NCBI GenBank assembly: GCA_020637445.1
Contig: JACJVZ010000001.1
Location: 62,001-126,000 of the forward strand
Reading direction: 5' to 3'
DNA length: 64,000 nt
Origin: Calditrichota bacterium
Lineage (GTDB): Bacteria; Electryoneota; RPQS01
The translations under genes were made by a program, and so were the position numbers. This document shows positions 1 to 8,537 of this stretch, piece by piece (position 1 is the stretch's first letter; every line of letters starts with the position of its first letter). The notes below the pieces were generated by a model. It did no database searches. It saw only the letters and a list, made by a program, of their open reading frames with translations, and had not been told where the DNA came from.

Positions 1-373
1 CAGAAAAGGTTTGAAGCACGTCGAGCATTTCGGGATGGCGCTCGCCGTGAACGCGGTACACTTTTTCTGCCATTTCACCAAGATGCGGAAGAGCATTCTT
101 TAGATAATCATGGTGCTGTGCAAGAATGTTGTCGACAAGTGCCGACAATTTCGCTTTCGACCAATCGGGTTCGGAATGGGTGTCTTCCCGGTTGTCTTGG
201 TCGGCTAATTCCGCTGTGATGGTTTGAGGGTCAATGTTCTTTTCTGCACATACCACATTGAGAGGCCGTCCGCCTCCACAACAGAAATCAATTTGATGTT
301 TTTGAAAGATTCGAGCTCTACCCGGTTTGTCAACGACGAGTTGCCCGACAGGAGTTTCAAGCAAATTTTCCAT
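1..373 (-). CDS. ric: Iron-sulfur cluster repair di-iron protein (RIC/YtfE/ScdA family), C-terminus cut by window edge
   Basis: The frame opens at the ATG at 373, behind an AGGTGG ribosome binding site, and runs off the left edge without a stop (about 124 residues visible). The first 50 residues match the DUF542 domain of this family, with the signature IDFCCGGGRPL. The following segment (HHDYLKN, then HGERHPEM) is the start of a hemerythrin-like di-iron domain. Family members repair Fe-S clusters damaged by nitric oxide or oxidants in the cytoplasm. It lies 27 nt after a narK gene as the last visible gene of the nitrate operon, where NO is a by-product. An Rrf2 regulator heads the same operon, so NO-responsive control is plausible but inferred. 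Confidence 0.88.
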   Translation of the reverse strand, partial: MENLLETPVGQLVVDKPGRARIFQKHQIDFCCGGGRPLNVVCAEKNIDPQTITAELADQDNREDTHSEPDWSKAKLSALVDNILAQHHDYLKNALPHLGEMAEKVYRVHGERHPEMLDVLQTFS

Positions 374-400
374 CTTAGTTCCACCTATTTTGTTTTGGTC

Positions 401-1948
401 TTAGCACTTGATTTCGGCATTCCGTCGCGCGTAAAACCACCAGTTAACCAATAAACAACTGCCATAATAGACGGCGAAACCGTACAGAGCATATTCCGGA
501 TGCCCCGCTTGGATTTGCGCGCCAAATACTTTCGGAATAATGAATGCACCGTAGGCGGCAACGGCGGAGGTCCACCCCAGCACAGGTCCCGCTTGATGCG
601 GCTCAAAGATCATCGGAATCATCCTAAACGTCGACCCGTTTCCGATTCCAGTCGTAACAAACAACAGCAAGAAGAGAATCAAGAACGGAAAGAAATAGGC
701 TTCAGGATTCGGCGCGTCGTTCGCAGCTTTTACGTTGTAAGCGACTCCGAGTGCAGCAGCAATCATAACGATTGTATCCCAATGTGTGACACGCGCGCCG
801 CCGAATTTGTCGGACAACCATCCTCCGACCGGACGAATGAGCGAACCGACCAGCGGCCCGAGCCACGCGTAAGCAAACGGATTTGGCGCGTTGGGATTTA
901 CTGTTCCATCGGGCAGATAACCGAAAACGTCCTGAATTAATTTGGGAAATGCTGCGGAGTATCCGATAAATGATCCAAATGTCATCACATAGAGCCAGGT
1001 CATTACCCAGTTATGCTTCTCGCCGAAGATCGCATACTGCTTTTTCAGATTTGTACGAATTTTCGCAGGAGATAAATAGCGAATCAGTGCGAGCGTCAGC
1101 AGGATCGTAACGGGAAGAACGAGCCACATATTCACTTTCAGCGCAATCAGCAAATACAGTCCGGCAGCAGCGGATGCGAAACCAAGCGCAGTGAGGTAAA
1201 GCATCTTGCCCATTGCGGCGGGCGCGGAACCGACATTATGCGCCGCCATGTTGTTCATCATGAACCACGCGAGAATCGTGAGAACCAAGAGAATCGGCAC
1301 CCAAACAAACCCACTGTTTTGAATCCACACCGAAGCGCCTGTCGTGGGCATGCTATACGCGCCGCCTCCAAAAGCTCCGAACATTCCGAAGGTCATTGTG
1401 AAAGGAAGAAGCACTTGCATGACACTCACGCCGAGATTCCCAAGTCCCGCATTTAGCCCCAAAGCGGTTCCTTGTACACGTTTAGGGTAAAATATGCTAA
1501 TGTTGGACATTGATGACGCAAACGCACCGCCGCCGATGCCGGAAAGCGCAGAGAGAATCACAAACGTCGAATAAGACGTGCCCGGCTCACGCAGCGCGAG
1601 TCCAAGTCCGAGCGCAGGAAGGATCAGCAACGCCGTCGTTGCGGTGATGACATTTCTTCCGCCGCTCAGTGCTACGAAAAACGAATTGGGGATGCGCAGC
1701 GTCGCCCCGGTGAGTCCGGCAATCGATATCAACGTGTAAAGCATCGCCTTGTTCTTTGCTGGGTCGGGATCGAACACGAACCCAAGCTCCTGCATCTTGG
1801 TCGTTACAATCGACCAATACATCCATACAGCGAAGCCACACAGTAAGCATGGTATAGAGATCCAGAGATTGCGGTTCGCAATGCGCTTGCCTTCTGATTC
1901 CCAGAAGACATTGTCTTCAACATTCCAATTGGTCAGGAATTGTCCCAT
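401..1948 (-). CDS. narK: NarK-type nitrate/nitrite MFS transporter (first copy)
   Basis: This 515-residue protein has about twelve hydrophobic segments and the glycine-rich nitrate signature regions of the NNP branch of MFS (GIGGGAFASSMSNISIFYP and GIGNGSTFRMIPMIF). It begins with a polar N-terminus ending near NRNLWISIPCLL, as in NarK proteins. The expected role is inner-membrane nitrate uptake or nitrate/nitrite exchange. It lies 13 nt downstream of a second narK on the same strand, behind the narGHJI genes. Paired NarK1/NarK2 proteins are common in denitrifiers, often one nitrate/proton symporter and one antiporter. I cannot assign which is which from sequence alone. Confidence 0.9.
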   Translation of the reverse strand: MGQFLTNWNVEDNVFWESEGKRIANRNLWISIPCLLCGFAVWMYWSIVTTKMQELGFVFDPDPAKNKAMLYTLISIAGLTGATLRIPNSFFVALSGGRNVITATTALLILPALGLGLALREPGTSYSTFVILSALSGIGGGAFASSMSNISIFYPKRVQGTALGLNAGLGNLGVSVMQVLLPFTMTFGMFGAFGGGAYSMPTTGASVWIQNSGFVWVPILLVLTILAWFMMNNMAAHNVGSAPAAMGKMLYLTALGFASAAAGLYLLIALKVNMWLVLPVTILLTLALIRYLSPAKIRTNLKKQYAIFGEKHNWVMTWLYVMTFGSFIGYSAAFPKLIQDVFGYLPDGTVNPNAPNPFAYAWLGPLVGSLIRPVGGWLSDKFGGARVTHWDTIVMIAAALGVAYNVKAANDAPNPEAYFFPFLILFLLLFVTTGIGNGSTFRMIPMIFEPHQAGPVLGWTSAVAAYGAFIIPKVFGAQIQAGHPEYALYGFAVYYGSCLLVNWWFYARRNAEIKC

Positions 1949-1961
1949 GTGCGTATTCCGG

Positions 1962-3488
1962 TTAGCTTGTAGGAATTGCGGTGGTGGCGGGTAGGGAGTG
2001 ATAGTCCTCGATCTGCCGCATTAATACAGGCTGTATTTCGCGCATCATGCGTTGAATAACCCGGTGCATCCACCATAAACACCAGGCGCTGAAAGCCGCA
2101 AAAAACATCCAACACGTCGTCCAAATGCCCGTCCCTTTCAATAAGTATCCGAAAATAATCGGACAGAAAAACCCACCCAATCCGCCGACGACACCGACGA
2201 TTCCTCCGACCACGCCGACATCGTCGGGGAAATAGTCCGGGATGTGCTTATACACCGCGGCCTTACCGACGCCCATCATGATCCCCACAACAAACACAAG
2301 TACCGTGAATATCCAGATGTTCGCTTGAAAGTAGAGATGTGTAACGCCCTTGGCGAGAAGTTCTTTCTTCTTGACTTTGTCGCCGACTTTTACGACAGGT
2401 TCTTGCCAAAAAGTGCCTGCCGGCATAACATATGTTGCTTCATCGAGATGTTCGCGCCAGCCTTGCGGTTTGGGAGTCAGCTTATAAGGCGTTCCATCAA
2501 CGGAAATAGTTGATTCCGAAACTTCGGTGACCGTTCCTCCTTTGGCAGCCATAACACTTTGCCCCGGCGACTGGATATCCATTTTGGGAATGATCAGGAG
2601 TCCACAGCAAATCACACATAACCCGAGCACCCAATACATGACTTTCCGGGCGCCGAATTTGTCGGACATCCATCCGCCTAACGCGCGAATGACGCCAGAA
2701 GGCAAACTAAAGATTGCCGCGAGCAAGCCCGCCGTTGCAATGGTTACGGAGTATACACTGACGTAATAGGGTATCAGCCATTGTGCGAGAGCGACGAACC
2801 CGCCGAACACCAGAAAATAGTAAGCGCCGAATCTCCAGACTCTCATATGTCTAAGCGGATCGAGGCGCTGCCTCAATGTGTATCCCTGGCTGTGACCAGC
2901 GAGTTTCGTGTGTGAAAAGAGGATAAACAACACGGCCATGACGACGAGTCCAGCGGAATAGATTCTCGGGAGCATTCGCCATCCATCGAGGTTCGTGCCG
3001 CCATCCGTCAACCATCTCAAGACAAATGGAGCTCCCATGCTTGTCAGGGCCGCGCCAGCATTGCCTGCGCCAAAAATACCTAATGCGGTACCCTGACGTT
3101 CCTTCTTGAACCAAACAGACGTATATGCGATTCCGACTGCGAAGGAGGCTCCTGTTAGCCCAAAACCGAGTCCCGCCAGCATGAATTGCGTGAAGTTGTT
3201 TGCGTAGCTCACCAAGAACATGGGAACAGCTACCAAGAGCATCAAAACACTGTACACAATTCGGCCGCCGTATTTATCCGTGAGAATTCCGACTGGAAGC
3301 CGCGTAAGCGAACCCGTCAAGACAGGAATTCCAATCAGCCAGCCCATTTGGGCCTTATCCCAATGAAAGACTCCGTTATCCACCAAGTAGGTAATCAAGA
3401 CACCGTTCATCATCCACGCTGCGAAGCAGACTGTGAATGCGAGTGTATTGAGAATCAGTACTTGAATGGCTTTGCTATTTTCTTGCAT
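1962..3488 (-). CDS. narK: NarK-type nitrate/nitrite MFS transporter with an extra soluble insertion
   Basis: This 508-residue NNP/MFS transporter opens at an ATG preceded by AGGGATTGCC. The N-terminal half has the usual MFS signature region LTRLPVGILTDKYGGR. Between two hydrophobic segments (about residues 300 to 388) there is an insertion of roughly 85 mainly polar residues containing GGTVTEVSESTISVDG and VVKVGDKVKKKELLAKG. These short beta-rich runs look like a barrel-sandwich or biotinyl/lipoyl-like fold, but no lipoyl lysine context (DK) is evident. The insertion is absent from the neighbouring copy at 401-1948. The rest of the protein supports nitrate/nitrite transport; the function of the insert is unknown. 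Confidence 0.88.
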   Translation of the reverse strand: MQENSKAIQVLILNTLAFTVCFAAWMMNGVLITYLVDNGVFHWDKAQMGWLIGIPVLTGSLTRLPVGILTDKYGGRIVYSVLMLLVAVPMFLVSYANNFTQFMLAGLGFGLTGASFAVGIAYTSVWFKKERQGTALGIFGAGNAGAALTSMGAPFVLRWLTDGGTNLDGWRMLPRIYSAGLVVMAVLFILFSHTKLAGHSQGYTLRQRLDPLRHMRVWRFGAYYFLVFGGFVALAQWLIPYYVSVYSVTIATAGLLAAIFSLPSGVIRALGGWMSDKFGARKVMYWVLGLCVICCGLLIIPKMDIQSPGQSVMAAKGGTVTEVSESTISVDGTPYKLTPKPQGWREHLDEATYVMPAGTFWQEPVVKVGDKVKKKELLAKGVTHLYFQANIWIFTVLVFVVGIMMGVGKAAVYKHIPDYFPDDVGVVGGIVGVVGGLGGFFCPIIFGYLLKGTGIWTTCWMFFAAFSAWCLWWMHRVIQRMMREIQPVLMRQIEDYHSLPATTAIPTS

Positions 3489-3512
3489 GGCAATCCCTCA
3501 AAGTTCAAGATG

Positions 3513-4088
3513 CTAACTTCTCGCCTCGTGCGATTCGGCCTGTATTGCGAAGCCGTGCAACAGGTTGCTAAGACCATAGTAGCCCGCAGCAGTTGCAAGA
3601 ACGATCAAGAATATGTGCAGTTTGTATAGGTTTAGATTATGCAGAAACAGCTTCCATGGATTGCCGTGCGAGCTATTTAGCGGATGAGTACCATCATTAT
3701 ATTCTTGAGCGTCCGGGATTCCATCTTCATCGAGGTCGCTTTGGAAACCGTAGGCTTCGGCAAGTTGCTCGGGATGCGCCCGCAGCTCAAGGAATTTCGT
3801 CTTACCGATTTTCAGAATGATATTGTTACCGAACGCGTTCAGAATCGGGCTTTCAACCGGCATGCCGGGTGCGAAGGCTCCGCGAGCGGCATTCAGTCTA
3901 TTTAGCTCGACGGGAGTGAGACTACCGATTTGACCTCGCGAAGCGCCCTCAGGACCATCACCGTTGGCGTGACACATGGCGCAGTTTATCGGACGGCCCG
4001 AGTTTTCCTGAGAAAAGCGCTGGAACTCCGGGTAGGCAAAACAGTTTCCGATGAAGATAAGGGCTGCAATGAAGGCTATTCTAAACAT
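3513..4088 (-). CDS. Membrane-anchored monoheme cytochrome c of the nitrate reductase/bc module
   Basis: The 191-residue product has an N-terminal signal peptide (about residues 1-18), one heme c motif CAMCH (C36, C39, H40) and a calcium-binding-like loop DLDEDGIPDAQEY. One C-terminal membrane helix (about residues 157-180) probably anchors it to the periplasmic face. The start ATG follows GGGATAG. It lies 5 nt after the cytochrome b gene, and together with the NarI-Rieske fusion upstream it supplies the third redox centre expected of a bc1-type complex. The heme region resembles small class I-like cytochromes but is not a canonical cytochrome c1, so its partner is inferred from gene order. 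Confidence 0.8.
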   Translation of the reverse strand: MFRIAFIAALIFIGNCFAYPEFQRFSQENSGRPINCAMCHANGDGPEGASRGQIGSLTPVELNRLNAARGAFAPGMPVESPILNAFGNNIILKIGKTKFLELRAHPEQLAEAYGFQSDLDEDGIPDAQEYNDGTHPLNSSHGNPWKLFLHNLNLYKLHIFLIVLATAAGYYGLSNLLHGFAIQAESHEARS

Positions 4089-4093
4089 GGCAA

Positions 4094-5194
4094 CTATCCC
4101 TTGATGGCGTGGTAGATGCTCTCGCCAAACAGAGTCATTGTAATTAAGTACGCTGCAATGGCCGACGCAATCCAGCGCATAGTCCTATGACTCGCGCCTT
4201 TGAATATCCACGGAGCCGCGAACAAACCCAACGTCGCCGCAGTCATCACAACTATGATGATCCAAAACGGAAGAAGCTCCATCGGGTAATAAACGAAGTA
4301 AAAATACCACTCGGGTTTTATTCCGTCTGGAGTAGAGCCGAGCGCATTGTACGGTTCGAGCAGCGGATACGGAAACAAAGAATCGAAAGGCAAACATAGC
4401 GCGAGCACGAAGACGACGAGAAACGCGATTCCCCACTCTTTGAAATCCTTTAGGATAAAAAACGGGAAGAACTTCTCCTTTCGGACGGGTTTGTCCTCGA
4501 TGCCGGGACTCATGCCGTGAAGCTGTACCGACAACAAATGCAGCCCGATTACTCCAATTACCAGAAGCGGCAGAATCACTACGTGCAACGCGAAGAAGCG
4601 ACTCAATGTCGCTTGGCCGATCGCAGGCGCACCTTGAATCGTGACGCGCACGTCTTCCGCGAGGTGAGAAAGCGCGGCGGGGAGATATTGTCCGACTTGA
4701 TCAATGGAAGCCAGTCCGACTTTGGTCGCGTTAACCGCAATCTGATTCCAAGGAAGAAGATAGCCCGTAAATCCGAAACCGAAGGTCACAAGCAGCAAGA
4801 GAACTCCGGCAATCCATGTGATTTCGCGCGGCTTGGCGAATGCCTTCATTGCGAGCGAGGTCAGCATGTGCGTGATCACACAGAAGATCATGAACGACGC
4901 GGACCAGGCATGAAGGTTCCGAATCAGCGCGCCCATCGTAACAAAATGAGTGATGTACTCCACGGACTCGTGCGCTTCACTTACGGTCGGTTCGTAGTAA
5001 AACAGGAGCATCAATCCCGTCATCACTTGAATGATGAAGAAGAAAAGGGCCAGACCTCCGACGTAATATCCCCATGACATACGATGAACGGGGACATCTT
5101 TCTCCGTCACCATGTGTTTGAAGCTCAGCTTTTCGAGGGGAAGTCTTGAGACGAGAAAATCAAATGTGGATGCGGCAAAGGATTTTTTCATCAT
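4094..5194 (-). CDS. Cytochrome b (bc1/b6f type) of a nitrate-reductase-linked complex
   Basis: This 366-residue membrane protein combines the N-terminal heme-binding half and C-terminal quinol-site half of cytochrome b. Heme ligand histidines sit in a helix containing HAWSASFMIFCVITH and in HVVILPLLVIGVIGLH. The Qo-site motif PEW occurs in KPEWYFYFVYYP. It catalyses quinol oxidation coupled to transfer to a Rieske centre and a c heme in bc complexes. The ATG at 5194 overlaps the stop of the NarI-Rieske gene (ATGA), which implies translational coupling, and a GGCGGAGG sequence precedes it. No separate bc1 operon context is present; it sits inside the nar operon. Confidence 0.88.
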   Translation of the reverse strand: MMKKSFAASTFDFLVSRLPLEKLSFKHMVTEKDVPVHRMSWGYYVGGLALFFFIIQVMTGLMLLFYYEPTVSEAHESVEYITHFVTMGALIRNLHAWSASFMIFCVITHMLTSLAMKAFAKPREITWIAGVLLLLVTFGFGFTGYLLPWNQIAVNATKVGLASIDQVGQYLPAALSHLAEDVRVTIQGAPAIGQATLSRFFALHVVILPLLVIGVIGLHLLSVQLHGMSPGIEDKPVRKEKFFPFFILKDFKEWGIAFLVVFVLALCLPFDSLFPYPLLEPYNALGSTPDGIKPEWYFYFVYYPMELLPFWIIIVVMTAATLGLFAAPWIFKGASHRTMRWIASAIAAYLITMTLFGESIYHAIKG

Positions 5195-6507
5195 GCCTCC
5201 GCCGAGAGTGATCTTACAATGTAGAGCGAATAGTCCGCGGCAATTTGAGGATCAATGCGACCGGTCCGTGAGCCGCGCGAACTTTCCGTTGCGATCTCTC
5301 CACCTTGTTCGTCGCGAACAATCCACGCGATGCGGTCGAGCGGCGCTTTTGCCGGAGCGCCTTCATTTGGCAATCCGGTCTTTATGTCGAAATATGAGAC
5401 ATGGCACGGACAAAGTATCTTGCCGTTTGCGTCAACTTGATTTCCGACGGTGCAACCGAGATGTGTGCATTTGGCAGAGAGCAGCATCGGCCAACCGTCT
5501 TCCGTGCGAAACGCAAGCCCGGGGCGCATTGCATAATCGATGAAGTATTTTCCGGTCGATCCGTTCAGCTCGGAAAGTTTGGCAACGTAAATTTCATTGC
5601 TGCGCAGGCGTTCCAATTCAAGCTGCTTTTCCTCGGCGGTCAATTGCAGTCTTCGCAAACGAGTTTCAAGTAGATCGGCTTCCTCGTCATGATGCAAACC
5701 GGGCATTTGAAAGAATCTGCCAAGCTTGTCGAGCACGCCGACCGAAAGCAATAGGCTTGCGGCACTCAAACCAAGCGAGGCCTTGATGAAGTGCCTGCGA
5801 GAATCCTGATGTGCAAGAGCAACAACGGCACCGGCATTTCGGCGCGGGTTGGTCCATACAACTTTTTGCGGAGATCGCAATAAGTATTGTACGGGAACCG
5901 TGATCATATGAATCAATCGTGTAAACGGAAATACGAGAACGATTAGCCAGGCTCCGACAACATGCGCTTGAATAATTACGGGCATGTCACGAATCACCGA
6001 GATGTCAGGGCCAAGTGTTACGAGGCTCCAGACATACGGGGCTAAGGTGCCGGTGGACCAGCTTGCGCCCCATCTGAAGCCACCGGCAATCATTAACCCC
6101 AAAGCGACTTGCATCAGCAGGAGCATTGCCACTAAGAAATCGGCAAGTTTCGTGGTCTTCTGCAAACGAGCTGTGGTAGCGCGTCGAAATATGAGTACAA
6201 TCAATCCGATGAGGCAAATGATACTTGCCGCCATTCCCAGAGTTTCCGCGATGGTAAGCAGCGCAGGAACCGCCATTAATTTGTGCCATACACTGGGAAC
6301 GAGAAATGCAAGAAAGTGCCCGAAGAACACAATTAGAATTCCGATGTGCCAAGGAGCCGAACCCCACAACATCTTCTTGCCTTCCAGAAATTGCGAGGAC
6401 AGCGTAGTGATGCCATAGCGATCATTCTTGAACCGCCGTACGGTCCCCACGATGCAAATGATAATGGCCGCGTATGGCAGTCCGATAAACAGGAACAGAT
6501 CAAGCAT
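5191..6507 (-). CDS. narI: NarI-Rieske fusion: nitrate reductase gamma (cytochrome b) subunit joined to a Rieske [2Fe-2S] domain
   Basis: The 438-residue product has two parts. Residues 1-225 are a five-helix NarI domain with four candidate heme b ligands H54, H64, H182 and H200, matching the pairs of E. coli NarI. Residues 236-260 hold a twin-arginine motif SRRHFIK and a hydrophobic helix, as in Tat-exported Rieske proteins. After a charged coiled linker, residues 340-395 form a Rieske domain with C347-x-H349, C352 and C366-x-C368-H369. NarI takes electrons from quinol to NarH; Rieske proteins pass them to c hemes. The fusion would place both functions in one polypeptide, with the Rieske domain periplasmic. 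It overlaps narJ by 8 nt. Confidence 0.9.
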   Translation of the reverse strand: MLDLFLFIGLPYAAIIICIVGTVRRFKNDRYGITTLSSQFLEGKKMLWGSAPWHIGILIVFFGHFLAFLVPSVWHKLMAVPALLTIAETLGMAASIICLIGLIVLIFRRATTARLQKTTKLADFLVAMLLLMQVALGLMIAGGFRWGASWSTGTLAPYVWSLVTLGPDISVIRDMPVIIQAHVVGAWLIVLVFPFTRLIHMITVPVQYLLRSPQKVVWTNPRRNAGAVVALAHQDSRRHFIKASLGLSAASLLLSVGVLDKLGRFFQMPGLHHDEEADLLETRLRRLQLTAEEKQLELERLRSNEIYVAKLSELNGSTGKYFIDYAMRPGLAFRTEDGWPMLLSAKCTHLGCTVGNQVDANGKILCPCHVSYFDIKTGLPNEGAPAKAPLDRIAWIVRDEQGGEIATESSRGSRTGRIDPQIAADYSLYIVRSLSAEA

Positions 6508-7036
6508 ATGCCGTCTCCTTTCCGGCCTCAGTCTCTACGATTTCACAAGCTGCTCTGAGCAGATGCGCGTAGTGATTGTTTTTCGACGCGAGAAAGTCCG
6601 CCATTTTCGTCAAACCTGGCAAGATTACATATGTGGAAAGCTCTTTGCGATCGACGGGAGATGCACACGGCAAAAATCCGATCACCGTGCTCATGTGGTC
6701 GGCAGATTCGCCTGTGGACACATACGACGCATTGCGATACATGTCAAGCAGACCAACCATTAAATGTGACCGCTTGAAGCTTTCCACTCCAAAAAGGTGA
6801 ACACTCAGCGCGGGGGACGTGACCGGATTCAAATCGAATGTCTTCGAGTACAATTCTTGAAGATCTGTGATTGTGAGCCACTCAACTTCCTTGAGAAACG
6901 CCCGAATGTGGCGAGTTGCGTGTTTTGACTCCACAGTCTCGGCGAGCGCCTGGGCAAGATCGAGAAAGTTGAAGTGGGGATGGCTGAGCAGAGCGGCAAG
7001 TTGCTCGAAAGTGTTGCCGACGATAAATCGAGACAT
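6500..7036 (-). CDS. narJ: Nitrate reductase molybdenum cofactor assembly chaperone
   Basis: The 178-residue product begins MSRFIVGNTFEQLAALLSHP and belongs to the NarJ/TorD-like chaperones that hold NarG for Mo-bisMGD insertion and membrane attachment. I chose the ATG at 7036 because a GGAGG sequence lies just upstream at 7043-7047 and the narH stop is 1 nt away. The frame is open further upstream, but that extension only overlaps narH. Features seen are the conserved helix containing VEWLTITDLQELYSKTFDL, near the position of the family motif DLQ-x-Y, and the downstream acidic C-terminus. It sits between narH and narI as in classical narGHJI operons. It acts in the cytoplasm and is not part of the final enzyme. 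Confidence 0.88.
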   Translation of the reverse strand: MSRFIVGNTFEQLAALLSHPHFNFLDLAQALAETVESKHATRHIRAFLKEVEWLTITDLQELYSKTFDLNPVTSPALSVHLFGVESFKRSHLMVGLLDMYRNASYVSTGESADHMSTVIGFLPCASPVDRKELSTYVILPGLTKMADFLASKNNHYAHLLRAACEIVETEAGKETAYA

Positions 7037-7037
7037 T

Positions 7038-8528
7038 TTATTTCCTCCCGGCACCGGCTTGCTTGATGTAGCCGCAACTGCCCTTGCAGTCTTGAACGTC
7101 GCAAAGCGAACCAATCGCTTCCTCTCGCTGCAGCGGCGGCAATACGTACCGCTTATGCACGGTCGGCACTGCCGTCAAGCTGTAAATTTCTTCCGCTTCT
7201 TCGGGTGTTGTTCCGGCTTCGCGCATAATTCTCCGAACATTGTCGTCTTCAACATCGCCGACGTCCTGCATGCGTTTGTAATATCTGACGGCCATTAACT
7301 TTCTGAGCGCGGCCGTCACAATCGCTTCATTACCAGCGCTGAAGAGACGAGCCATGTATTTGATCGAGAGCCTTGATTTGTCAAGTGAGCTGAATAAAGT
7401 CTCATCCGCATGATCATAGGGCTGGTCTCCGTCCTTTCCCATGACCGGCAGAAGCGGCGGGACATAGAAGAGCATCGGCATGGTTCGATACTCGATGTGC
7501 AACGGAAGCGCAAGTTTCCACTTCACGACGTACTTATACACGGGGGATTTACGTGCGGCATCAATGAACTCGTCGCTAATTCCATTTGCGCGCGCACTCG
7601 CGATGACATTTTCATCATTAGGATCGCAAATTACATCGCGCTGTGCTTCGACCAACAAAGGATCCGCAGTCTTCATCGCCGTTTCGATGCGGTCCGCGTC
7701 GTAGAGGAGAACTCCAAGATAGCGAATTCGTCCGACGCAAGAATGAAAACAGGCAGGAGCTTGTCCGGTTTCAAGGCGTGGGTAACAGAGAATGCACTTC
7801 TCCGATTTTCCCGTGACCCAGTTGTAATAAATTTTCTTGTAGGGGCAAGCTGAGACGCAGGCGCGCCAGCCCCGGCAGACATCTTGGTTGATCAAAACGA
7901 TGCCGTCTTCGCCGCGTTTATAGAGTGCGCCTGATGGACATGAAGCCACACAACTCGGGTTGGCGCAATGATTACAGATGCGCGGCAAATACATGAATGC
8001 GACGCGCTGAATCTCGAACAATTGCTGCCGTTCTTCGGGAGTAAGCCCGTCGTAGTTCACGTCGTTCGCGGCGTACACCGGAGAGCCCGAGAGATCGTCA
8101 TCCCAATTCGGACCGGACTCGATCTTCATTTCTTCGCCGGTGATTTGTGAAACCGGTCGAGCAGTAGGCTGGTCGTCGCCTTCGGGCGCGTCAAACAAGT
8201 TCTCGTATTCATACGTCCACGGCTCGTAGTAGTCTTCCAATCCCGGTTGATTGGGATTGTAGAAGAGTTTCAACAAGCCGCTTAACTTAGTCTGCGATTT
8301 CAACTGTAGCGATTTGTCACTTCTTAGTTTCCAACCGCCTTTGTAGCGCTCCTGATCTTCCCAACGGTGCGGAAATCCCGTGCCCGGCTTAGTTTCAACA
8401 TTGTTCCACCACATGTATTCGGCGCCGGGCCGGTCAGTCCAAATATTTTTGCAAGCGATGCTGCAAGTGTGACAGCCAATACATTTGTCAAGGTGAAACA
8501 CCATTGAGACTTGTGCTCTAATGTCCAT
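7038..8528 (-). CDS. narH: Respiratory nitrate reductase beta subunit (iron-sulfur)
   Basis: The 496-residue protein has four cysteine clusters. The first is CIGCHTCSIACKN at residues 16-28. The second is CNHCANPSCVASCP. The third is CRGWRACVSACP, where Trp replaces one Cys as expected for the [3Fe-4S] centre. The fourth begins KCILCYPRLETGQAPACFHSC. These match NarH, which passes electrons from the NarI hemes to NarG at the cytoplasmic face. Length is close to the family norm. The start ATG follows an AGAGGTGAAC region 10 nt after narG. Confidence 0.96.
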   Translation of the reverse strand: MDIRAQVSMVFHLDKCIGCHTCSIACKNIWTDRPGAEYMWWNNVETKPGTGFPHRWEDQERYKGGWKLRSDKSLQLKSQTKLSGLLKLFYNPNQPGLEDYYEPWTYEYENLFDAPEGDDQPTARPVSQITGEEMKIESGPNWDDDLSGSPVYAANDVNYDGLTPEERQQLFEIQRVAFMYLPRICNHCANPSCVASCPSGALYKRGEDGIVLINQDVCRGWRACVSACPYKKIYYNWVTGKSEKCILCYPRLETGQAPACFHSCVGRIRYLGVLLYDADRIETAMKTADPLLVEAQRDVICDPNDENVIASARANGISDEFIDAARKSPVYKYVVKWKLALPLHIEYRTMPMLFYVPPLLPVMGKDGDQPYDHADETLFSSLDKSRLSIKYMARLFSAGNEAIVTAALRKLMAVRYYKRMQDVGDVEDDNVRRIMREAGTTPEEAEEIYSLTAVPTVHKRYVLPPLQREEAIGSLCDVQDCKGSCGYIKQAGAGRK

Positions 8529-8537
8529 TGTTCACCT

